Below are positions 9,661-18,344 of a stretch of 64,000 nucleotides of DNA, piece after piece. This DNA comes from Paracoccus homiensis. Lineage in GTDB: Bacteria > Pseudomonadota > Alphaproteobacteria > Rhodobacterales > Rhodobacteraceae. A model generated the notes under the pieces. That model searched no databases. It saw only the letters and a list, made by a program, of their open reading frames with translations, and had not been told where the DNA came from. The DNA lies in NCBI RefSeq assembly GCF_900111675.1, contig NZ_FOHO01000005.1, positions 1-64,000 of the forward strand. The letters run 5' to 3'. The translations under genes were made by a program, and so were the position numbers. The stretch's first letter is position 1; every line of letters begins with the position of its first letter.

Positions 9661-10260
9661 ATGACGGCACTGGCAGGGTTCGGACAACGCGCGATTTTCG
9701 GTCTGGGGATGACCGTTTCGATTCTGTCCTTCGGCATGGCAACGGGTGCGGCGGCACAGCAGGCCCCCGTAAGGCAGGGCAATATCGTGCTGGCGCAGGC
9801 AGCCCCGGCCACCGATGCACAGCGCAACCAACAGCGCGGCCCAGTCACCAACCTGCCCCTGCCCCGCTATGTCAGCCTGAAGGGCAACGAAGGCAATGCC
9901 CGCCGCGGGCCTAGCCTGTCGCACCGCATCGACTGGGTTTTCCGTCATGCGGGCATGCCGCTGCGCGTGGTCGCCGAATTCGGCCACTGGCGCCGGGTCG
10001 AGGACAAGGACGGCGCGGGCGGCTGGGTGCATTACGCGCTGCTGTCGGGCGTGCGCACCACGCTGGTCACGCAGGACATGGCCGAACTGCATACCCGCGC
10101 CAATGCCGATTCCGATGTCGTCGCCCGGGCCGAGGCCGGGGCGATCCTGCGTCTTGACGAATGCACCCGCGACTGGTGCAGCGTGTCGGGCGGCGGTGAA
10201 CGCGGCTGGCTGCCCAAGACCGCAATCTGGGGTGTCGATCCCGACGAGATCCGCGAATAG
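9661..10260 (+). CDS. Secreted SH3-domain protein
   Basis: 199 residues. An N-terminal signal peptide (hydrophobic IFGLGMTVSILSFGMA, then ATGAAAQQ) leads to a polar linker and two bacterial SH3-like repeats: LPRYVSLKGNEGNARRGPS with HWRRVEDKDGAGGWVH, and TTLVTQDMAELHTRANADSD with DWCSVSGGGERGWLPK. Such proteins act in the periplasm, often at peptidoglycan. ATG 9661 is preferred over an upstream GTG (9610) because it puts the signal peptide at the N-terminus, although the ribosome site is weak. No enzymatic domain is seen. Confidence 0.8.
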   Translation: MTALAGFGQRAIFGLGMTVSILSFGMATGAAAQQAPVRQGNIVLAQAAPATDAQRNQQRGPVTNLPLPRYVSLKGNEGNARRGPSLSHRIDWVFRHAGMPLRVVAEFGHWRRVEDKDGAGGWVHYALLSGVRTTLVTQDMAELHTRANADSDVVARAEAGAILRLDECTRDWCSVSGGGERGWLPKTAIWGVDPDEIRE

Positions 10261-10284
10261 GAAACCCGGCCCCGGCGTTGTGCA

Positions 10285-10344
10285 CGCGCCGCATCAGCGG
10301 CGCGCCCCCGGCCCGGGTGGCAGCACGCCGACCGCAAGGTCGGC
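10285..10344. terminator. Two GC-rich hairpins between convergent genes
   Basis: CGCGCCGC-ATCA-GCGGCGCG (10285-10304) and GCCGACC-GCAA-GGTCGGC (10327-10344), the second with a stable GNRA tetraloop. They lie between the convergent SH3 protein and M3 peptidase genes and probably stop transcription from one or both sides, although neither has a strong T-run. Confidence 0.5.
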
Positions 10345-10386
10345 AACCCCGCCCCCGGAACACGCGGCAGTCAGGACATGCAGAGC

Positions 10387-12411
10387 TCAGGCCAATCCGC
10401 GTCCCTTCAACAACGCATCGACCCCCGGCATCCGCTTGCGGAAATCAAGCCACAACCGATCTGCCGGCACCGAGCCGCCGCGCGACAGGATCGTCGCCTC
10501 CAGCCTCTCTGCGGTTGCCCTGTCGAAGATGTCGCCGGTTTCCTCGAATGCCGCGAAGGCATCGGCATCCATGACCTCGGACCACATATAGCTGTAATAG
10601 CCGCTGGCATAGCTGTCGCCGGAAAACACATGCGCGAAATGCGGCGTCGCATGCCGCATCGGAATGGCCGCGGGCGCATCCAGCCCCGCCAGAATCTCGG
10701 CCTGTCGCTGCATCGGGTCGGCGGTCGGCGTGCCGCGATGGAATTCCAGATCCACCAGCGCACTTTCCAGATACTCGGTCGTCGCGAAACCCGCATCCGC
10801 CAGCCCCGCCGCGATCACGCGGTCGCGCAGATCCGGCGGAATCGGTTGCCCGGTTTCATGATGGCGGGCATGGGCGTCCAGAACCTGCGGCTGTTCCAGC
10901 CAATGCTCGTAAAGCTGGCTGGGCAGTTCCACGAAATCCTGCGCCACGGATGTGCCCGAAATCGACGGCCAGCTGACATCCGACAGGATGTGATGCGTCG
11001 CGTGACCGAACTCGTGGAACAACGTATGCGCGTCGTCCCATGACAGAAAGGCGGGTTCGCCCGGCGCATCCGGCGGGGTGAAGTTGCAGACATTGACGAC
11101 GATCGCACGTTGCCCCTGCCCGATCTTGTGCTGGGATTGCAGCGACGAACACCACGCACCGGACCGTTTCGACGGCCGGGCAAAGAAATCGCCGACGAAA
11201 ATCGCCATCAGCCGTCCGTCGCGGGTCACGCGCCACGCACGGGTGTCGGGCGACCAAAGCGGGGCCTCGACCGGCTGAAACTCCAACCGGAACAGCTTGT
11301 GCGCAACGTCGAATACCGCACCCAGCATCGCGTCAAGCGTCAGGTAGGGTTTGACCGCAGATGGATCGACATCATGTTCGGCCTGACGCAGCCGCGCGGC
11401 GTAGAAGCGCCAATCCCAGGCCGCGACAGGTTCATTCTGACCATCCTCGCGGGCAAGCCGGGTCAGCTTTCGCTGATCCTCGGCGGCGCGGCGTGTGGCC
11501 GGGGTCCAGACCTGATGCAGCAGCTCGGCCACCCGTTCGGCGCTGCCGGCCATTTCGGGTTCCAGCTTGTAGGCCGCGAAATCGGCATAGCCCAGCAACT
11601 GCGCCCGTTCATGCCGCAACGCCAGAATTTCCCGGATCAGCGGCAGGTTATCGGTCTTGTCACCGCCAGCGCCGTGACCCGAACCCCGCGCAGCCCAGGC
11701 CTTGAACGCCACCTCGCGCAGCGCCCGATCCTCGGCATATTCCAGGAACGGGACGATCAGTGAACGGTTCAGGGTGACGACATGCCCATCGACCCCACGC
11801 TCTTTCCCGGCGGCGCGCATGGATCGGATCAGCCACTCTGGCAGGCCATGCAGCCGATCCTCAGGGACGGGCAGCATGTAATCACGCTCGTCCGCCAGCA
11901 CGTTCTGCGAAAATTCGGTCGTCAACACGGCCATGCGGGCCCGGATGTCGGCCATGCGGTCCCGCGCGGCCCCGGTCAGCCCCGCCCCTGCCCGGTTCAG
12001 ATCGCGCAGCGCCAGTTCGGTGATGCGCCGATCCTCGGGCGACAGCGCGTCCAGATCCTGCGCGATGGCGCTGATCCTGGCATGCAGGCGCGGGTCCATG
12101 CTGACCTTGCTGCCATAGGCGGCCAGACGGGGCGCGAAATCGCGCTGCAGGGCCTGTCGCGCCGGATTCGAATCAACCGACGCCAAGGTGTAGAAGATCG
12201 ACAGAACCCTGCTCAGCCCCTCATCCGCGGTTTCCAGCGCCGCAACGGTATTGTGGAAATCAGGGGCATCGGGATTGGCGGCAATCGCCTCGATCGCGGC
12301 CTCGGCGGCGGCCAGTTCGCGCTCGAATGCGGGGGCGAAGTCCTCATCGCGGATCAGATCGAAGCGGGGCAGACCCTCGGGGCCGGTCCAATGGGTCAGT
12401 TCGGGGTTCAT
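10387..12411 (-). CDS. M3-family metallopeptidase (oligopeptidase A / dipeptidyl carboxypeptidase type)
   Basis: 674 residues, the normal length for the family. Cytoplasmic zinc peptidase that trims peptides. The zinc motif HEFGH lies in AHTLFHEFGHATHHILSD near residue 460, with the third ligand Glu in FVELPSQLYEHW downstream. The C-terminal helical region (HFAHVFSGDSYASGYYSYMW) is typical. AGGAGG precedes the ATG. It is 27 bp behind moeB and likely the last gene of the dut-moeB-dcp run. Confidence 0.93.
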   Translation of the reverse strand: MNPELTHWTGPEGLPRFDLIRDEDFAPAFERELAAAEAAIEAIAANPDAPDFHNTVAALETADEGLSRVLSIFYTLASVDSNPARQALQRDFAPRLAAYGSKVSMDPRLHARISAIAQDLDALSPEDRRITELALRDLNRAGAGLTGAARDRMADIRARMAVLTTEFSQNVLADERDYMLPVPEDRLHGLPEWLIRSMRAAGKERGVDGHVVTLNRSLIVPFLEYAEDRALREVAFKAWAARGSGHGAGGDKTDNLPLIREILALRHERAQLLGYADFAAYKLEPEMAGSAERVAELLHQVWTPATRRAAEDQRKLTRLAREDGQNEPVAAWDWRFYAARLRQAEHDVDPSAVKPYLTLDAMLGAVFDVAHKLFRLEFQPVEAPLWSPDTRAWRVTRDGRLMAIFVGDFFARPSKRSGAWCSSLQSQHKIGQGQRAIVVNVCNFTPPDAPGEPAFLSWDDAHTLFHEFGHATHHILSDVSWPSISGTSVAQDFVELPSQLYEHWLEQPQVLDAHARHHETGQPIPPDLRDRVIAAGLADAGFATTEYLESALVDLEFHRGTPTADPMQRQAEILAGLDAPAAIPMRHATPHFAHVFSGDSYASGYYSYMWSEVMDADAFAAFEETGDIFDRATAERLEATILSRGGSVPADRLWLDFRKRMPGVDALLKGRGLA

Positions 12412-12438
12412 TTCGGGCCTCCTGTCTTTGGCCTGAAC

Positions 12439-13512
12439 CTATGCCGCCCCCCGACCGCTTTCCAGAGGGCCCGCGCCGGTTTCACCGCAGACCGCGCATT
12501 CGTCCCGCGCCGTGGTCCGGATCATCCGGGTTTCGCCGTAAAGCCCGTCAAAGATCATCATCTGTCCGCGCAGACCCTGCCCGGCACCGGTCAGATGCTT
12601 GATCGCCTCCAGCGCCATCAGACTGCCGATGACGCCGGGCAACGGGCCGATCACGCCGGCCTCGGCGCAGGGCGGGGCAAGGCCCGCCGCGGGCGCGACC
12701 GGGAACAGGCAGGCCATGCAGGGGCCGCCACGGGCCGGATCGTACAAGGTCACCTGCCCTTCCCATTGCGTGATCGCCCCCGCGATCAGCGGCACGCCCG
12801 CCGCGACGCAAGCCACGTTGATGCCCGCCCGCGCGGCAAAGCCATCGGTGCCGTCGATCACCAGATCATGCGCCGCGATCAGATCGCGGTCCGCCTCGGT
12901 GATGCGGTGGGGATGGGGCGCCACCGAAACATGCGCGTTCAGATCGGCCATCGCGCTGGCGGCGGCATCGACCTTCAGCAGACCGCGCTGATCCGCGCGG
13001 AATATCACCTGCCGCTGCAGGTTCGACAGGCTGACCGTATCATCATCGGCCAGCGTGATATGACCGACCCCTGCCGCCGCCAGATACAGGCAGACAGGCG
13101 ATCCCAACCCACCTGCACCCACGATCAGCACCCGTGCCTGCCGCAGCCGCATCTGCCCCGGCCCGCCGATTTCGCGCAGCACAAGATGGCGGGCATAGCG
13201 ATCCAGTTCGGCATCGCTCATCATGCCGTCATCGGGGCTGGCGACCTGATGCGGGGCGCGCGCCTCGGCCCGGCTGCGTAACAGGCGCAGCCCGGCCCGA
13301 TAAAGCAGGATCAGCAACAGCGCCGCCCCCGCCACCAACCATTGCTGGGCCGAGCCACCGATCTGCGCGGCCGCCGCACTGCCCGGCGCAGTCGCCAGCA
13401 ACAGCACGATGCCCAGCCACAGGCAGGCCAGCATCGCCACCACGACCCGGCGCGGCAGGCGAAACACCCGACCGACAGCCACCAGCAGGATCAGCAGCCA
13501 CAGCCCCAGCAT
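12439..13512 (-). CDS. moeB: MoeB/ThiF/HesA-type adenylyltransferase with N-terminal membrane segments
   Basis: 357 residues. The C-terminal 260 form an E1-like domain that adenylates the C-terminus of a ubiquitin-like sulfur carrier such as MoaD. Visible features are the nucleotide motif GAGGLGSP, DGTDGF, two zinc CxxC pairs (CMACLF and CAVCGE) and PPCAEAGVIGPLPG. The first about 85 residues hold two or three hydrophobic helices (LGLWLLILLVAV; VVVAMLACLWLGIVLLLA; WLVAGAALLLILLY), absent from E. coli MoeB, which would tie the enzyme to the membrane. No rhodanese domain is present. The gene starts 4 bp after dut. Confidence 0.85.
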   Translation of the reverse strand: MLGLWLLILLVAVGRVFRLPRRVVVAMLACLWLGIVLLLATAPGSAAAAQIGGSAQQWLVAGAALLLILLYRAGLRLLRSRAEARAPHQVASPDDGMMSDAELDRYARHLVLREIGGPGQMRLRQARVLIVGAGGLGSPVCLYLAAAGVGHITLADDDTVSLSNLQRQVIFRADQRGLLKVDAAASAMADLNAHVSVAPHPHRITEADRDLIAAHDLVIDGTDGFAARAGINVACVAAGVPLIAGAITQWEGQVTLYDPARGGPCMACLFPVAPAAGLAPPCAEAGVIGPLPGVIGSLMALEAIKHLTGAGQGLRGQMMIFDGLYGETRMIRTTARDECAVCGETGAGPLESGRGAA

Positions 13513-13516
13513 CGGT

Positions 13517-13975
13517 CTATACCGACCCGGTCGAGCCGAAGCCGCCGGCCGCCCGCGCGGTCGCGCCGGAAAATTCCTGAACCACCGTCAGGTCAGGGCG
13601 CAGCACCGGCACGAACAGCAACTGCGCGATCCGTTCGCCGGGCTGGATGGTGATGGGATCGCTGCCCGCAGGGTTGCGGTTCCATGTGCTGATCATGATT
13701 TCGCCTGTGTAGTCGGGGTCGATCAGGCCGACGGTATTGCCCAGAACCAGCCCCTTCTTGTGGCCCATCCCCGAACGCGGCAGGACCAGCCCCGCCAGCC
13801 CCATATCGCCGAAATTCAGTGCCAGGCCGGAACTGATCAGAACCGCCGGTGCCTGTGGCTGGATCAGCGTGGTCTGTTCGACGCAGGCAAACAGATCCAG
13901 CGCGGCCGAGCCCTCGGTCTGGTATTTGGGCAGGCCCCAGTCATTCAGCCGCGCGTCCAGAATCCTGATTTCCAC
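13517..13975 (-). CDS. dut: dUTP diphosphatase
   Basis: 152 residues. Hydrolyses dUTP to dUMP, keeping uracil out of DNA. Conserved trimeric dUTPase motifs: EGSAALDLFA, LPRSGMGHKKGL, GNTVGLIDPDYTGEI, PGERIAQLLFVP, and the C-terminal glycine-rich arm RAAGGFGSTGS. A GTG start at 13975 is chosen: it follows AAGGAG by six bases and gives MEIRILDARLNDW. An in-frame ATG at 13999 contains that same AAGGAG inside its coding part and is less likely. First gene of the dut-moeB-dcp run. Confidence 0.94.
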   Translation of the reverse strand: MEIRILDARLNDWGLPKYQTEGSAALDLFACVEQTTLIQPQAPAVLISSGLALNFGDMGLAGLVLPRSGMGHKKGLVLGNTVGLIDPDYTGEIMISTWNRNPAGSDPITIQPGERIAQLLFVPVLRPDLTVVQEFSGATARAAGGFGSTGSV

Positions 13976-14074
13976 GATTCGCTCCTTCTTTGGGTTCATG
14001 CGGTGATAGCCCAGTCGCCGCGCCGGGGCCATGCGAGGGGACGACGCATGGGAACGGTGCAAGGGCATGGCATG

Positions 14075-14104
14075 AAAAAACCGCGCGAAGGCATCGCGCG
14101 GTTT
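14075..14104 (-). terminator. Terminator of infC
   Basis: Read on the minus strand: AAACCGCGCGA-TGCCT-TCGCGCGGTTTTTT, a strong stem followed by a T-run 26 bp after the infC stop. It separates infC from the dut unit. Confidence 0.88.
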
Positions 14105-14129
14105 CGAAACCTGTGACAGTGGGACGTGA

Positions 14130-14669
14130 TCAGCGCGGGGCGATCATCATCACCATCTGACGGCCTTCCAGCTTGGGCATCGCCTCGACCTTGCCGGCCT
14201 CGCCCACGTCATCCTTGACGCGGTTCAGCAGTTCCAGACCAAGATCCTGGTGGGCCATTTCGCGACCGCGGAACCGCAAGGTAACCTTCACCTTGTCGCC
14301 CGCGTCCAGGAATTTCATCACGTTGCGCATCTTGACGTCGTAATCATGGGTGTCGGTTCCCGGACGGAACTTGACCTCTTTGATATCGATGACCTTCTGC
14401 TTCTTGCGGGCCTCGGCCTCGCGTTTCTGCTGTTCATACTTGAACTTGCCCAGATCCATGACCTTGCAGACCGGGGGGGCTGCGTTGGGCGAAATCTCGA
14501 CCAGATCCAGCCCGGCATCCCTTGCCATCTCCAGGCCGACCGAAGGCGACACGACGCCGACATTCTCTCCGTCGGGACCGATCAGGCGGATTTCAGACAC
14601 GCGGATGCGTTCGTTGACGCGGGGGCCGGTGTCACGGGTGGGCGGTGCGTTATGCGGTCGACGAGCTAT
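14130..14669 (-). CDS. infC: Translation initiation factor IF-3, starting at AUA
   Basis: 179 residues. Binds the 30S subunit, blocks premature 50S joining and checks the initiator tRNA and start codon. The conserved N-terminal block is [20 protein letters not shown], then [18 protein letters not shown] and, at the end, [14 protein letters not shown]. The conserved N-terminus begins before any ATG, GTG or TTG: the only fitting start is ATA at 14669, seven bases after GGAG, giving [20 protein letters not shown]. Rare starts in infC are well known and let IF-3 repress its own translation. A GTG at 14600 would delete the conserved VNERIR segment. Confidence 0.93.
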   Translation of the reverse strand: MARRPHNAPPTRDTGPRVNERIRVSEIRLIGPDGENVGVVSPSVGLEMARDAGLDLVEISPNAAPPVCKVMDLGKFKYEQQKREAEARKKQKVIDIKEVKFRPGTDTHDYDVKMRNVMKFLDAGDKVKVTLRFRGREMAHQDLGLELLNRVKDDVGEAGKVEAMPKLEGRQMVMMIAPR

Positions 14670-14863
14670 GGCGTTACTCCTTTTGTGGCCATGGCGGGAA
14701 TGGAGCGAAAATAAGGCCAGTGGCGCACCAATTCAACCGGATTTGACCGGCGCGGATGGGTTTTCAGCCGCGTTTGGCGCGGTTTGGGACATTGCTATGC
14801 GCTTTTCGGGGGCTGACGCTTGTGCGATAGAAGGCCAAGGAAACCGCTGACCAAGGACACCCC

Positions 14864-15586
14864 ATGCGCAAAGCTTTGCCCCTGATCGTGATTCTCGTGC
14901 TGGCTGCGGCCGGTTGGTGGTGGTCGCAGTCGCAGCAGGACACCGGCGACACCGAAATCGCCACGGTCGAGGATGCGCCCGAAACGCCCGCCGGACAGGC
15001 GGCCGAAATCGCGGCCGAAACCGCAACCACCGCCGCCGAGGTCGCCAGCCAGACCGAAACCGAAACCCAGGACCCGGCTGAAGGCACCGCCGAAGCCAGC
15101 GATGCCGCCAGCAGCGCCGCCGACGCCGCCGCCGATGCCGCCGCCGTGGCCGCCGATGCCGCAGCCGAGGCGGTTCGCGCCTCGGACGAGGCGGGCGTCG
15201 ATGCCGCAAGCTCGGCCGCCGAGGAAGCCGAGGCCGCCGCCGAAGCCGCCATCGAGGCCGCCGACCGCGCCGCCGATGCCGCCGCCGAGGCCGGTGACGA
15301 AACCGCACCCGCCGCGGCAGATGATGCCGCCGCCGAGGCCGCAACCGCAGCCGATGACGCGGCCGAGGCCACCTCGACCGCCGCCGATGCCGCCGCCACC
15401 GCCGCCGAGATCGAGGCCGTGCTGACCCCCGAAGGATTTGATGCCGCGCAGGTGATCGAGATCATCGAAACCGCATCCATCCCCGATACGCAAAAGGCCA
15501 CGCTGAAGCGTCTGGTCGAAAGTGCGGCCGAAAACCCCGCCCTGCTGCGGGCCGCGTTGAACCAGGTCAAAGCCGTGATGCAATGA
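14864..15586 (+). CDS. Ala-rich membrane-anchored coiled-coil protein, function unknown
   Basis: 240 residues. A single N-terminal hydrophobic segment (LPLIVILVLAAAGWWW) is followed by about 170 residues almost wholly of Ala, Glu and Asp in AADAAA/AAEAA blocks with few Gly or Pro, so a long charged helix in the periplasm is expected. The last 60 residues differ: LTPEGFDAAQVIEIIETA, then TQKATLKRLVESAAENPALL, a small helical domain. AAGGAC precedes the ATG, and the stop overlaps the next gene (ATGA). No family is recognised. It could act as a spacer or stalk tethering the C-terminal domain in the envelope. Confidence 0.7.
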   Translation: MRKALPLIVILVLAAAGWWWSQSQQDTGDTEIATVEDAPETPAGQAAEIAAETATTAAEVASQTETETQDPAEGTAEASDAASSAADAAADAAAVAADAAAEAVRASDEAGVDAASSAAEEAEAAAEAAIEAADRAADAAAEAGDETAPAAADDAAAEAATAADDAAEATSTAADAAATAAEIEAVLTPEGFDAAQVIEIIETASIPDTQKATLKRLVESAAENPALLRAALNQVKAVMQ

Positions 15587-16443
15587 CGGCCACGCCCAGC
15601 CTGCAGGATTTCCTGTCCGGGCGGCCGGCCTGCCTGCGCAAGGGGCCGATCGCCCTGATCCTGGCCGAGGACCGGGCCGCGCTGGCGGAAACGCTGGACC
15701 ATCATCTGCGGCTGGGGTTTCGGCATATCCTGCTGGCCTCGCCCGAACCCATCGCGCAGGACGATGCGCGAGTGACGAATGTGGTCTGGGACACGCGGCG
15801 GGCTGCCGCGCATGTCGAGGCGGTGAACATGCTGGTCCGCGCGGTCCCCGAGGGCACCTGGCTGTATTACTGCTTTAGCGCGGAATTCCTGTTCTATCCC
15901 TTCTGCGACAGCCGCAGCGTGTCGGAACTGCTGTCCTTCCATGCCGATGAGCGGCGCAGCGCGATGCTGAGCTATGTGATCGACCTCTACGCCCCCGATC
16001 TGGGCCGCTGGCCCGATGCGGTGGCGATCGAAGGCGCGATGTTCGACCGCACCGGATATTGCGCGCTGGCCCGCCATGACGACCGGGGCCATGTGAGGGA
16101 ACGGCAACTGGATTTCCACGGCGGCCTGCGCTGGCGCTTTGAAGAACATCTGCCAAAGGACAGGCTGCGCATCGACCGCATCGCCCTGTTCCGCGCGGCG
16201 CAGGGGTTGCAGGTCACCGCGGACCACCGGTTCAACATTCAGGAATACAACACCTATTCCTGCGGCTGGCATCACAATCTGACCGCCGCGATCGCCTCGT
16301 TCCGGGTGGCCAAGGCGCTGGCGACGAACCCCGGATCGCGGGACAGGATCGACGGCTTCGTCTGGCGCAACTCGCAGCCCTTCACCTGGCAGCCGCAACA
16401 GTTGATGGATCTGGGCTTGATGGAACCGGGCCAGTGGTTCTAG
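15583..16443 (+). CDS. Glycosyltransferase-like protein (tentative)
   Basis: 286 residues, no signal peptide. The opening ALILAEDRAALAETLDHHLR followed by LGFRHILLAS resembles the start of GT-A glycosyltransferases of the 'family 2-like' type that begin with a helix and a strand rather than a clear DxD. Later WLYYCFSAEFLFYPFC and YNTYSCGWHHNLTAAIASFR are distinctive, Cys- and aromatic-rich segments. No clear DxD is seen, so donor binding is not shown. It is translationally coupled (ATGA) to the Ala-rich protein, which suggests a joint envelope role. Assignment is from general shape only. Confidence 0.45.
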   Translation: MTATPSLQDFLSGRPACLRKGPIALILAEDRAALAETLDHHLRLGFRHILLASPEPIAQDDARVTNVVWDTRRAAAHVEAVNMLVRAVPEGTWLYYCFSAEFLFYPFCDSRSVSELLSFHADERRSAMLSYVIDLYAPDLGRWPDAVAIEGAMFDRTGYCALARHDDRGHVRERQLDFHGGLRWRFEEHLPKDRLRIDRIALFRAAQGLQVTADHRFNIQEYNTYSCGWHHNLTAAIASFRVAKALATNPGSRDRIDGFVWRNSQPFTWQPQQLMDLGLMEPGQWF

Positions 16444-16470
16444 GGGAAAACCGCGGGCGACCGCTTTGGC

Positions 16471-16499
16471 TTGCAGGTTCTTCGCTGCAAATGATAGAC
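16471..16499 (+). promoter_or_regulatory. Possible promoter of fabA
   Basis: TTGCAG at 16471-16476, the same -35 hexamer as in both tRNA-Gly promoters, with ATAGAC 17 bp later. It lies 60-90 bp before the fabA ATG. The match of the -10 part is weak. Confidence 0.3.
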
Positions 16500-16560
16500 G
16501 GAACGTCAACTTAGTTAAGGGATAGCGGTCCATTTCACCGCGAGAGGAAGGCTAGACAGC

Positions 16561-17070
16561 ATGGCAATGACCCAAACCAGCTTTGACCGCGACGATCTGC
16601 TGAAATGCGCACGGGGCGAGCTGTTCGGACCGGGCAACGCCCAACTGCCCGAGCCGCCGATGCTGATGATGGACCGCATCACCGAAGTGTCCGAGGACGG
16701 CGGCGCGCATGGCAAGGGCCACATCGTCGCCGAATTCGATATCAAGCCGGATCTGTGGTTCTTTGACTGCCACTTCCCCGGCAACCCGATCATGCCCGGC
16801 TGTCTGGGACTGGACGGCTTGTGGCAGCTGACCGGGTTCAACCTGGGCTGGCGCGGCTGGGAAGGCCGCGGCTATGCGCTTGGCGTAGGCGAGGTCAAGC
16901 TGACCGGCATGGTCCGCCCCGACCGCAAGATGCTGCGCTATTACGTCGATTTCACCAAAGCCGTGCAGACCCGCCGGCTGACCATGGGCGTGGCCGACGG
17001 CCGCGTCGAGGCGGATGGCGAAGTCATCTACCAAGTCAAGGACATGAAGGTCGCCCTGTCGGCCAGCTGA
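16561..17070 (+). CDS. fabA: 3-hydroxyacyl-ACP dehydratase/isomerase
   Basis: 169 residues. Dehydrates beta-hydroxydecanoyl-ACP and isomerises trans-2 to cis-3 decenoyl-ACP, the entry to unsaturated fatty acids. Hotdog fold with catalytic His in [15 protein letters not shown] and Asp in [12 protein letters not shown], both present. Length and motifs are those of E. coli FabA. AGAGGAAGG lies upstream of the ATG. fabB follows after 21 bp. Confidence 0.97.
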   Translation: MAMTQTSFDRDDLLKCARGELFGPGNAQLPEPPMLMMDRITEVSEDGGAHGKGHIVAEFDIKPDLWFFDCHFPGNPIMPGCLGLDGLWQLTGFNLGWRGWEGRGYALGVGEVKLTGMVRPDRKMLRYYVDFTKAVQTRRLTMGVADGRVEADGEVIYQVKDMKVALSAS

Positions 17071-17091
17071 TTTCATCTATAGGAGGCACCC

Positions 17092-18321
17092 ATGCGGCGC
17101 GTCGTCATCACCGGGCTTGGGATTGTATCGCCCATCGGCAATAATGCAGCCGAAGTGACCCAAAGCCTGCGCGAAGGCAAATCGGGCATCGTCTTTGCCC
17201 CCGAATATGCAGAACACGGCTTTCGCAGCCAGGTCCACGGCATGCCCAAGATCGTGCTGGAGGACCATATCGACAAGCGCAACCTGCGCTTCATGGGCCC
17301 CGGCGCGGCCTATAACTTCATCGCCATGCAGCAGGCCGTCGAGGATAGCGGGCTGGAGGACGGCGACGTGTCGAACCCGCGTACCGGCCTGATCATGGGC
17401 TCGGGCGGGCCGTCGACCTCGAACTTTTTCGACGCGCATCAGATCGTGATCGAAAAGGGCGCGCCAAAGCGGATGGGCCCGTTCATGGTCACCCGCTGCA
17501 TGTCATCCACGAACTCGGCCTGTCTGGCGACGCCGTTCAAGATCAAGGGCGTCAACTACTCGATCACCTCGGCCTGTTCGACCAGCGCGCATTGCATCGG
17601 CAACGGCGTGGAACAGATCCAGATGGGCAAGCAGGACATCGTCTTTGCCGGCGGCGGCGAGGAACTGGACTGGACCCTGTCCTGCCTGTTCGACGCGATG
17701 GGCGCGATGTCATCGAAATACAACGACACGCCGGAACTGGCCTCGCGCCCCTATGACGCGACCCGCGACGGTTTCGTGATCGCAGGCGGCGGCGGCGTGG
17801 TCGTTCTGGAAGAACTGGAACATGCCAGGGCACGCGGCGCCAAGATCTATGCCGAAGTCACCGGCTATGGCGCGACCAGCGACGGCTATGACATGGTTGC
17901 CCCCTCGGGCGAGGGCGGCGAGCGTTCGATGCGCCTGGCCATCGACACCCTGCCCGAAGGCCGCAAGGTCAGCTATATCAACGCGCATGGCACCTCGACC
18001 CCGGTGGGCGATCTGGGCGAGATCAAGGCCATCCGCCGCATCTTTGGCGAAGGCGCGACCCCGCCCGTCAGCTCGACCAAGTCGCTGACCGGCCACAGTC
18101 TGGGCGCAACCGGTGTGCATGAGGCGATCTATTCGCTGCTGATGTTGCAAAATGACTTCATTGCAGCCTCTGCAAATGTGCAGACCCTAGACCCCGAGGT
18201 GCAACCGGGCGAGATTGCCTTGCAGCGGGTGGACGGTGCCGGGCTCGACTCGATCCTGTCCAACAGCTTTGGCTTCGGCGGCACCAACGCATCATTGCTG
18301 ATGTCGAAGTTCACCGAATAA
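17092..18321 (+). CDS. fabB: Beta-ketoacyl-ACP synthase I
   Basis: 409 residues. Elongates cis-3-decenoyl-ACP and other acyl-ACPs with malonyl-ACP. Catalytic Cys in [16 protein letters not shown] and the two His in [11 protein letters not shown] and [12 protein letters not shown] are all visible; the C-terminal [12 protein letters not shown] is typical. TAGGAGG precedes the ATG. Pairing with fabA marks the anaerobic-type unsaturated fatty acid pathway. Confidence 0.97.
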   Translation: MRRVVITGLGIVSPIGNNAAEVTQSLREGKSGIVFAPEYAEHGFRSQVHGMPKIVLEDHIDKRNLRFMGPGAAYNFIAMQQAVEDSGLEDGDVSNPRTGLIMGSGGPSTSNFFDAHQIVIEKGAPKRMGPFMVTRCMSSTNSACLATPFKIKGVNYSITSACSTSAHCIGNGVEQIQMGKQDIVFAGGGEELDWTLSCLFDAMGAMSSKYNDTPELASRPYDATRDGFVIAGGGGVVVLEELEHARARGAKIYAEVTGYGATSDGYDMVAPSGEGGERSMRLAIDTLPEGRKVSYINAHGTSTPVGDLGEIKAIRRIFGEGATPPVSSTKSLTGHSLGATGVHEAIYSLLMLQNDFIAASANVQTLDPEVQPGEIALQRVDGAGLDSILSNSFGFGGTNASLLMSKFTE

Positions 18322-18344
18322 CAAGAACGGATTCGAGGACAAAT

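Noticed and set aside
14795..15583. Gly/Arg-rich open frame opposite the Ala-rich protein
   Set aside because: It is the complement of GCC/GCG-rich Ala codons; the plus-strand gene has a ribosome site, membrane anchor and coupled neighbour.
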